The notes beneath the pieces were generated by a model. It saw nothing but the letters and a program-made list of their open reading frames with translations, had not been told where the DNA came from and ran no database searches. The translations under genes and the position numbers were made by a program. Source: Microbacterium sp. SA39 (GTDB lineage Bacteria > Actinomycetota > Actinomycetes > Actinomycetales > Microbacteriaceae). Taken from it: a stretch of DNA of 64,000 nt. Where the stretch lies: assembly GCF_000967865.1 (NCBI RefSeq), contig NZ_JXRU01000034.1:1-64000 (forward strand), written 5' to 3'. Shown piece by piece: positions 58,409-64,000 of this stretch. How positions within the stretch are numbered: the first letter of the stretch is position 1; each line of letters starts with the position of its first letter.

Positions 58409-58522
58409 GCTTCGATCCTGTCGCTGTCGGCCGTCGCGTCGCCATGGGGTGAACCCCTGAGCGGCCCCTGATTCTCGCCAGGGGAGGGGGCGGATCCGGG
58501 CCGCGGGTGATTGGATGTCGAC

Positions 58523-59830
58523 ATGCCCTCTTCCGCGCCCGCCGCTGCGCGACCCCCTCGCACCGCAGGGTCGTCAGGTGCGGAGGAGTCCGGCAACCGC
58601 GCCCCGCGTGCTCCGCTGACGCGGGACCGCGCGTGCCTGGTCGCCGGCGTGAGCGCGGGTCTCGCGCGTCACCTGGGCGTGCGGGTGGGGATGGTCCGAG
58701 CCCTCTTCATCGCGCTCACGATGTGCGGCGGGGCGGGCATCCTGCTCTACGCCTGGTGCTGGGCGTTCACGCCATGGGCGGAGGGCGAGGGCACCCCGTC
58801 GCGACGCGTGCCGGTGGCGTGGTTGCTGCTCGCCCCCGCGTTCGTCGGCATACTCGTCGTGCTCTTCTGGCGGGGAGGCGGTGACGGGCTCTCCAGGACG
58901 ATTCCCTCGGATGCCGCGGCCGTGGTGGTCTTCGGCACCGTGGCAGCGGCGACGGGTGCCGGACTCTGGGCGACGCTGATCGACCGCACCGACACGTCTC
59001 GCGGTCCCCGCCACACCATGGCGGTCCGGATCCTGTCGGCCGCGCTCCTGGCGCTGCTCTTCGGCCTGCTCCTGACGCGCCCGGTCGGCAGCACCGGTGT
59101 CGCGCTGGTGCTCATTCCGCTCGCCGGCATCCTCGCCGTGCTGCTGTCGACCCTGATCCCGCGCTGGCAGGAGCTGGCCGGGGAACGCGTCCGGCGCATC
59201 CGCGAGGAGCAGCGCAGCGAAATGGCGGCGCATCTGCACGACTCGGTGCTGCAGACGCTCGCCCTGATTCAGAACCGTGCGGGAGCGTCGAGCGAGGCGG
59301 CGCGGCTCGCGAGGGCGCAGGAGCGCGAGCTGCGTGCCTGGCTGTACGACGGCGACGCCCCGGCCGACAGCGACCTGGCCACCGATCTCCGTGACTATGC
59401 CGGCGGCCTGGAACTCGACTACCCGGTGCGGATCGAGGTGGTGTCGGCGGGCCTCTCGACGGAGCGCGCGAGCGGAGAGCTCGCCGCGGCGGCACGAGAG
59501 GCCATGCTGAACGCGACGCGGCACGCGGCCGGCGAGATCTCGGTGTACATCGAGGGGAGCGCGACCGACGTCGACGTCTTCGTGCGCGATCGCGGCGACG
59601 GCTTCCGTCTGGACGATGTGCCGAGCGATCGGCTGGGCGTACGGGAGTCGATCATCGGCCGGATGCGCCGGGCGGGCGGCACCGGAACCGTGCGCAGCGA
59701 TGAGAAGGGCACCGAGGTGCATCTGCGGCTGTCAACGGTGCCGCGGGCTGCGACCACCCCGCAGGCCGCGAGCCCGCAGGCCGCGAATCCGCAGGTCGAC
59801 CCGGAGAACGGCGAGGACGAGCGTGGCTGA
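58523..59830 (+). CDS. PspC-fused sensor histidine kinase
   Basis: 435-aa kinase. The N-terminal PspC domain (RDRACLVAGVSAGLARHLGV then RVGMVRALFIALTMCGG, about 38-75) leads to further helices (to about 215), then the dimerisation motif RSEMAAHLHDSVLQTLALIQ with phospho-His near 240, and a HATPase with EAMLNATRHA N-box and DRGDGF G-box. An Ala/Pro/Gln tail of repeated PQAA units follows. ATG 58523 was chosen over an upstream TTG. The stop overlaps the response-regulator start. Confidence 0.9.
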   Translation: MPSSAPAAARPPRTAGSSGAEESGNRAPRAPLTRDRACLVAGVSAGLARHLGVRVGMVRALFIALTMCGGAGILLYAWCWAFTPWAEGEGTPSRRVPVAWLLLAPAFVGILVVLFWRGGGDGLSRTIPSDAAAVVVFGTVAAATGAGLWATLIDRTDTSRGPRHTMAVRILSAALLALLFGLLLTRPVGSTGVALVLIPLAGILAVLLSTLIPRWQELAGERVRRIREEQRSEMAAHLHDSVLQTLALIQNRAGASSEAARLARAQERELRAWLYDGDAPADSDLATDLRDYAGGLELDYPVRIEVVSAGLSTERASGELAAAAREAMLNATRHAAGEISVYIEGSATDVDVFVRDRGDGFRLDDVPSDRLGVRESIIGRMRRAGGTGTVRSDEKGTEVHLRLSTVPRAATTPQAASPQAANPQVDPENGEDERG

Positions 59831-60482
59831 CAGCATCCGGATCGTGATCGTCGACGATCATTCGATCTTCCGCTCGGGACTCCGGGCCGACCTCGACGCG
59901 AGCGTCGACGTGGTGGGCGAGGCGGCCGACGTGCCGTCGGCGATCGCGGTGATCCGCGAGACACAGCCCGACGTGGTGCTGCTCGACGTGCACCTTCCCG
60001 GCGGGAGCGGCGACGACTCCACGGGCGGGGAGTCGGTGATCCGTGGCTCGCTGCCGACGACGGCGCGCTTCCTCGCACTGAGCGTGTCGGATGCCGCGGC
60101 CGATGTCGTGCGAGTGATCCGGGCGGGGGCGCGCGGGTACATCACGAAGGGCTCGTCGGGCGGAGAGGTGAGCCGGGCGGTGCACGCCGTCGCAGGCGGA
60201 GACGCGGTGTTCTCGCCGCGGCTCGCCGGATTCGTGCTCGACGCGTTCGGCGCGGTCGCGGGCGAGACCGCGCAGGCGACCGATGAGCTCGACCGCCTGT
60301 CGGCACGCGAGCAGGAGGTCATGCGGCTGATCGCCCGCGGGTACGCCTACAAGGAGGTCGCCGCCGAGCTGTTCATCTCGATCAAGACGGTCGAGACGCA
60401 CGTCTCATCGGTGCTCCGCAAGCTGCAGCTGTCCTCGCGTCATGAGCTGACGGTCTGGGCGTCGGAGCGTCGGCTGCTGTAG
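59823..60482 (+). CDS. LuxR-type response regulator of the PspC kinase
   Basis: 219-aa regulator. Receiver VIVDDHSIFRSGL, Asp55 in VVLLDVHLPGGSG, Lys in GYITKGSSGGEV; C-terminal LuxR domain LSAREQEVMRLIARGYAYKE then FISIKTVETHVSSVLRKL near residue 175. The GTG start overlaps the kinase stop by 8 bases. The pair resembles LiaSR-type envelope systems in layout. Confidence 0.92.
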   Translation: MADSIRIVIVDDHSIFRSGLRADLDASVDVVGEAADVPSAIAVIRETQPDVVLLDVHLPGGSGDDSTGGESVIRGSLPTTARFLALSVSDAAADVVRVIRAGARGYITKGSSGGEVSRAVHAVAGGDAVFSPRLAGFVLDAFGAVAGETAQATDELDRLSAREQEVMRLIARGYAYKEVAAELFISIKTVETHVSSVLRKLQLSSRHELTVWASERRLL

Positions 60483-60516
60483 CAGCCGGTCGCTCCTGGG
60501 CACGGCTCGGGCCGGC

Positions 60517-60924
60517 TCAGGCTGCGAGCCAGAGACCCTTGGGGTTCGTCGCCACAGTGAGCCCCGCGGCGACGGTCTCATCGTCGCCGATGCGTGCACC
60601 GCGGACGATGCGCGCTCCCGCGCCGACCTCGGTGCGGACGCCGACGTGGGCGTTGTCGCCGATCGCCGCGCCCTGACCGATGTGCGCGTGCGCGTCGATG
60701 TGCGCACCCTCGCCGATCACGGCATCCGGTTCGATCCACGCACCGCGGGCGATCGTCGCTCCCGCGCCGATGCGCGCTCCCGGTTCGATGTAGGCGCCGG
60801 CTTCGATGTGCGCCTTCGGGTGCACCTTCGCGCCGTGCGCGACGAGACCGCGACCGTTCGCGTGCTTGCGGTACCGCAGCGTCGCGCCCTGGTCGTTCTC
60901 GATGTCGACGTAGTTCTTGCCCAC
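60517..60924 (-). CDS. Left-handed beta-helix (hexapeptide-repeat) protein
   Basis: 135-aa protein. From about residue 35 it consists of nine or more hexapeptide turns (KAHIEAGAYIEPGARIGAGA, then TIARGAWIEPDAVIGEGAHI), the parallel beta-helix of acyltransferases and gamma-carbonic-anhydrase-like proteins. The N-terminus (NYVDIENDQGATLRYRKHAN) is a short cap. No catalytic His cluster beyond HAHI is obvious. GTG 60924 has a GGGAGGAA site. Function unknown. Confidence 0.8.
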   Translation of the reverse strand: MGKNYVDIENDQGATLRYRKHANGRGLVAHGAKVHPKAHIEAGAYIEPGARIGAGATIARGAWIEPDAVIGEGAHIDAHAHIGQGAAIGDNAHVGVRTEVGAGARIVRGARIGDDETVAAGLTVATNPKGLWLAA

Positions 60925-61028
60925 GATTCCTCCCGTGCTCCGGAGATTCCCCGGATATATCAACAACCACGGAGGGTACGGATTCATTCCCGCGGATGGA
61001 TGTCCTTCGGGAGGCGGGGGATATCGGC

Positions 61029-61802
61029 TCAGCGCTGGCAGAACGGGCACCAGAAGGTGACGCGTTCGCGGGTCGGATCGGCGCCGAGCTCGCCGCGCAG
61101 GATCCTCGTTCCACAGCGTCGGCAGGGGCGCCCGGACCGGCCGTAGACCCAGGCCGCCTGGCCCGGCCGGTCGATGCCGGTGAACGTACGGCCGGAGCGA
61201 TCGCGGTTCGCGCGGATCGTGCGGACCCCGAGCTCCAGCAGGGCCGGGACGTCGACCTCCGGTGTCGGGGTGGTCGGCAGGATTCCGCGCAGGAACAGGA
61301 GTTCCGCCGCGTACTCGTTGCCGAAGCCGGCGACGTTGCGCTGATCGAGGAGCGCGACGTGGATGCTGCGCGTGTCGGCGCTGAGCCGCCGGATCGCCTC
61401 GGCGATGTCCCAGTCATCCGCGAGCGGATCGGGGCCGAGGTAGCCCACGAGGTCCTCCTCGTCGCGGGTCGCGACGACCTCGATCTCGGCGATGTCGACG
61501 CCGACCGCCTCGCGCTCGGCGGTGCCGACGATCGCCCTGACCTTGAACGCCGGATGCCGCCACTTCTCACCCGGGCGGTAGGTGAACCAGGCGCCGTCCA
61601 TGCGCAGATGGGAATGCAGGGTGCTGTCGCCGATGCGCAGCAGCAGGTGCTTGCCGCGCGACACAGCGCCGTGCACGGGCTGACCGGTGAGATCGAGCGT
61701 CGCGAAGCGCGGGACGCGGAGGTCGAAGCGCGTGACCTCGCCGCCGGCGAGGGCCTCGTCGAGACGCTTCGCGGTGCGGAAGACGGTGTCGCCCTCCGGC
61801 AT
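61029..61802 (-). CDS. nei: Fpg/Nei family DNA glycosylase (endonuclease VIII type)
   Basis: 257-aa base-excision-repair glycosylase/AP lyase. The catalytic N-terminus MPEGDTVFRTAKRL (Pro2, Glu3) is of Nei type, Lys50 lies in VSRGKHLLLRI, the helix-two-turn-helix is DQRNVAGFGNEYAAELLFLR near residue 154, and the zinc finger is CRRCGTRI with CPFCQR at the end. Removes oxidised pyrimidines. Its start overlaps the EI24 gene stop by one base (TGATG). Confidence 0.92.
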   Translation of the reverse strand: MPEGDTVFRTAKRLDEALAGGEVTRFDLRVPRFATLDLTGQPVHGAVSRGKHLLLRIGDSTLHSHLRMDGAWFTYRPGEKWRHPAFKVRAIVGTAEREAVGVDIAEIEVVATRDEEDLVGYLGPDPLADDWDIAEAIRRLSADTRSIHVALLDQRNVAGFGNEYAAELLFLRGILPTTPTPEVDVPALLELGVRTIRANRDRSGRTFTGIDRPGQAAWVYGRSGRPCRRCGTRILRGELGADPTRERVTFWCPFCQR

Positions 61803-62620
61803 CAGACCGCTCCCGGTCGCATCGGGAGGGAGTGCGTGCCCGAGCTCGAACCCTGGGTCCGTGAGCCTGTCGAAGGGCTCGATCGCAGCGGCGTGCGGAC
61901 GAGCAGGTCGCGCGCGAGCATCGTGCTGCCGGCGACCGCGACCGGCATCACCACGACCGCGCCGAGGGGAATGAGGAAGCAGAGCTGCGTCGCCACGCCG
62001 AATCCGAGCACGCGGGCACGGCTGCCCGCGAAGAGCGCGGCGCGGTCGGCCGGCGACAGGTCGCGCGCGTCGAAGGCCCGCCCCGTGAGTTCGCGGGCCA
62101 GGAGCCGGCCGGTGAGCATGACACCGGTGACCGGCCCCAGGAAGCCACCGATCACGGGGATGAGTCCGGCGAGCAGCACCACGACCGCGATCAGGATGCC
62201 GAGCATCACCAGCCGCAGGCCCTCCGCCACCGTCGTCCAGAAGCCGCCTCCGTCGACCGGGGCGGGATCGCCGAGTTCGACCTCGACCGCGTGCCAGATG
62301 CGCTGGTAGAACGGGTCGCCGATGGTCAGGGTCAGCGCGGTGAACACCGAGCTCGAGAGCGCGAGAGTCGCGACGACGATGACGAAGCCGACCGCCCCGC
62401 GCACGAGATCCCGCCAGGGATCGAGCCAGCTCTCGGCGAACGGCGTGAGCCATGTGGTGATGCTGCCGAGGTTCCAGATCAGCGGTATCAGCACGGCGGC
62501 GAGCACGACGAGGGTGATGAGGCCGGGGACGAGTCCGAGCGCCATCAGGCCGGGGCGGGTGCGCCAGAGACCGAATCCGCGCAGCAGCGTGCGGATGCCT
62601 CCACCGAACTCCCGGATCAT
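61802..62620 (-). CDS. EI24 domain-containing membrane protein (CysZ-like)
   Basis: 272-aa protein with about six helices. EI24/CysZ marks: GFGLWRTRPGLMALGLVPGL at residues 15-34 and VTGVMLTGRLLARELTGRAF near 165. CysZ imports sulfate in proteobacteria; the role here is uncertain. The last 34 residues include RSSPSTGSRTQGSSSG, encoded by a family-B repeat, so the C-terminus was probably altered by its insertion. Leaderless ATG. Confidence 0.85.
   Translation of the reverse strand: MIREFGGGIRTLLRGFGLWRTRPGLMALGLVPGLITLVVLAAVLIPLIWNLGSITTWLTPFAESWLDPWRDLVRGAVGFVIVVATLALSSSVFTALTLTIGDPFYQRIWHAVEVELGDPAPVDGGGFWTTVAEGLRLVMLGILIAVVVLLAGLIPVIGGFLGPVTGVMLTGRLLARELTGRAFDARDLSPADRAALFAGSRARVLGFGVATQLCFLIPLGAVVVMPVAVAGSTMLARDLLVRTPLRSSPSTGSRTQGSSSGTHSLPMRPGAV
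61853..61880. repeat. Family-B repeat in the 3' end of the EI24 gene
   Basis: GTCCGTGAGCCTGTCGAAGG, read on the minus strand as PSTGSRTQG. Confidence 0.7.
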
Positions 62621-62626
62621 GGACCC

Positions 62627-62632
62627 AGCCTA
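62627..62632 (-). promoter_or_regulatory. -10 box (TAGGCT) of leaderless EI24 gene
   Basis: TAGGCT on the minus strand, six bases, then ATG 62620. Confidence 0.6.
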
Positions 62633-62727
62633 CGTCGACGGCAGTGCACCGGTCGGACCAGCGCGGGTACGCTGACGGCGGCGCGCCCCCCATTTCCACC
62701 GCGCGCGAGAAGGAGACGAGGCCTCGG

Positions 62728-63465
62728 ATGCATCGCTATCGTGAGATCGCCCGGGATCTGGGCATCCGGATCAATGATGGAGACTTCGATTCCACTGGGA
62801 TGCTGCCCGCCGAGGAGCAGCTCTCGCGCACCTTCGAGGTCTCGCGAGGCACCGTGCGCAACGCGCTCGTGCTGCTCGCGCGTCAGGGTGCGATCGCTCC
62901 TCGCCGCGGATCGGGCTGGCTCGTGCGCACGTCGGCGCAGAGCCAGCACTTCTCGGAGCTGCGATCGTTCGCGCAATGGGCGCGGAGTCGAGGCATGGAG
63001 CCCGGCGGCCGCGTGGTGTCCCAGCAGCGGCGCGACCCCTCGCCGGCCGAGCTCCGGGCGCTCCGCGGCGACGCTCGCGCCGACGAGGTGCTCGACGTCG
63101 TGCGGTTGCGGCTTCTCAACGGCCGCATCGTCATGCTCGAACGCACCGTCTACCCGCCGTGGATCGCGACGATGGTCGAGGCGCTGTCTGCCGAAGAGTC
63201 CTCTGTCGTCGGAGCCCTCGAGGCCCAGCACGGGGTGCGGATGGTGCATGGCGAGCACTCCATCGACGCGACTGCAGCCTCCAGCGAGGATGCGCGACTG
63301 CTCGACGTGCGGCGCTCGAGTCCGCTGCTGCGCGTGCGCCGGGTGAGCTATGCCGCCGACGGGCGGGCCATCGAGATGGGCGACGATCGCTACCTCGCCG
63401 ACACGATGTCGTTCACGGTGCAGGCCTCGCTGCAGGGCACCTCCCTGACCAGGCAGACCACCTGA
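62728..63465 (+). CDS. GntR/HutC family transcriptional regulator
   Basis: 245-aa regulator. N-terminal winged helix (MHRYREIARDLGIRINDGDF then EVSRGTVRNALVLLARQG, residues 1-56) and C-terminal UTRA ligand domain (DVVRLRLLNGRIVMLERTVY, then EMGDDRYLADTMSFTVQASL). Overall layout is like the GntR at 38.5 kb but the sequences are only distantly alike. AAGGAGA precedes the ATG. Target unknown; the secreted-protein gene downstream is a possibility. Confidence 0.88.
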   Translation: MHRYREIARDLGIRINDGDFDSTGMLPAEEQLSRTFEVSRGTVRNALVLLARQGAIAPRRGSGWLVRTSAQSQHFSELRSFAQWARSRGMEPGGRVVSQQRRDPSPAELRALRGDARADEVLDVVRLRLLNGRIVMLERTVYPPWIATMVEALSAEESSVVGALEAQHGVRMVHGEHSIDATAASSEDARLLDVRRSSPLLRVRRVSYAADGRAIEMGDDRYLADTMSFTVQASLQGTSLTRQTT

Positions 63466-63480
63466 TCCGGGGGCAGGCCC

Positions 63481-63540
63481 GAACGCCGCCGTTCTGGACT
63501 GCTGTGCGCACACGTCCACCCGGAACCAGACGGCGGGTTC
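63481..63540 (+). terminator. Possible hairpin after gntR
   Basis: GAACGCCGCCGTTCTGG (63481-63497) can pair imperfectly with CCAGACGGCGGGTTC (63526-63540). No T-run. Confidence 0.35.
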
Positions 63541-63636
63541 CGTCGGAGACCGACCGTTCACCTGCCGTGCACCCGGGGTTGGCTGACCGCGTCGACGCTC
63601 GAGACATCAGCCCATTCGTCTCGGAAGGACGACCCC

Positions 63637-64000
63637 ATGCTTCCCATCCAATCCCAGACCCGCCGTCGGGGTGTCGCGCTCGCCGGCGTCGCGCTCTCCG
63701 CCGCGCTTCTCGCCACCCCGATCGCTGCCAGCGCGCAGGTCGCGGGCCCCTCATCCCACGAGGTCGTCGCCGCCGCGGCATCCGCCTTCGAGCTCCCCGA
63801 CGGCCCACTCGTCGCCGGAGCCACGGTGAGGATCGAGTACAGCACCGACCAGCCCCACCCCAAGAACTGGATCGGCTTCTACCGTGACGGCGAGGTGCCC
63901 GGGGCTGACGGAGCGTCCTCGGCATCCTGGCAGTACGCCCCCGCCGCTTCCGGGTCGGTCGAGCTGAACGTCCCCGGCGCTCCGGGCGACTACACCGTCT
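63637..64000 (+). CDS. Secreted protein, N-terminal part (cut by window end)
   Basis: First 121 residues of an exported protein. A signal peptide (RRRGVALAGVALSAALLATP, cleaved near ASA-Q, residue 34) is followed by a beta domain: GATVRIEYSTDQPHPKNWIG, FYRDGEVPGADGASSASWQY and GAPGDYTV. This NWIGFY/GDY pattern begins some secreted calcineurin-like phosphoesterases and phospholipases. GGAAGG precedes the ATG. The frame is open to the window edge. Confidence 0.75.
   Translation, partial: MLPIQSQTRRRGVALAGVALSAALLATPIAASAQVAGPSSHEVVAAAASAFELPDGPLVAGATVRIEYSTDQPHPKNWIGFYRDGEVPGADGASSASWQYAPAASGSVELNVPGAPGDYTV

Noticed and set aside
1..64000. tRNA, rRNA, transposase, integrase or prophage genes
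   Set aside because: I looked in the gaps and at the proteins. No cloverleaf, rRNA segment or recombinase motif was found; the only mobile-like items are short repeats.

Overview
The window is 64 kb of very GC-rich chromosomal DNA from an actinobacterium. It is most likely a Microbacterium or close relative in the Microbacteriaceae. This rests on the gene set (small DUF7882, DUF7218 and DUF6412 proteins, a twin-domain phnE phosphonate cluster, a PaaX-linked kynurenine operon), on many TANNNT -10 boxes placed six bases before a start codon (leaderless mRNAs), and on the short repeats scattered through genes. No rRNA, tRNA, transposase, integrase or CRISPR array is visible. The genus is an inference.

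Layout. 0.1-5.9 kb: FMN reductase, MFS exporter, YbdK-type ligase, and a stress-type group (DUF7218, CsbD, a small membrane protein, a Met/Cys-rich copper-storage-like protein, an FBP zinc-finger protein). 6.1-12.8 kb: a beta-glucoside module (GH3 enzyme, two permeases, lipoprotein binding protein) with a divergent LacI regulator and a clear operator. 12.9-16.9 kb: tryptophan-to-anthranilate operon (kynA, an amidohydrolase, kynU, PaaX-type regulator). 16.9-21.9 kb: amidase and agmatine deiminase, divergent from a TetR regulator and a PLP decarboxylase. 21.9-27.7 kb: esterase, TetR with two perfect operators facing an MBL-fold hydrolase, isochorismatase coupled to an NCS1 permease, and an M18 aminopeptidase. 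27.9-35.2 kb: one 2441-residue cell-wall protein of DUF11 and DUF7507 repeats ending in a LAATG sortase signal. 35.3-38.5 kb: a DMT transporter, then a two-component system whose kinase gene is preceded by a 15-codon reading frame. 38.5-46.0 kb: GntR regulator and a phosphonate uptake and degradation operon. 46.0-58.4 kb: housekeeping and hypothetical genes, including CinA, an FHA protein, SDR, EamA, a second YidC, nitronate monooxygenase, PurU, an antiporter, a GATase, an HTH-less LysR-domain protein and a PspC protein. 58.5-60.5 kb: a PspC-fused sensor kinase with its response regulator. 60.5-64 kb: hexapeptide protein, Nei-type glycosylase, EI24 protein, GntR and the start of a secreted protein.

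Two patterns run through the window. First, two short repeat families occur between genes and also in frame inside genes, where they add peptides such as LRQAQGP or SSLRSSLNDR to conserved enzymes. Second, several gene junctions carry long imperfect inverted repeats built from 12-15-mers. These are alike in architecture but mostly unlike in sequence. The best candidates for undescribed biology are the 15-aa peptide with its sensor kinase and regulator, and the coding-sequence-invading repeats. The unassigned formylkynurenine hydrolysis step of the kyn operon is a third.
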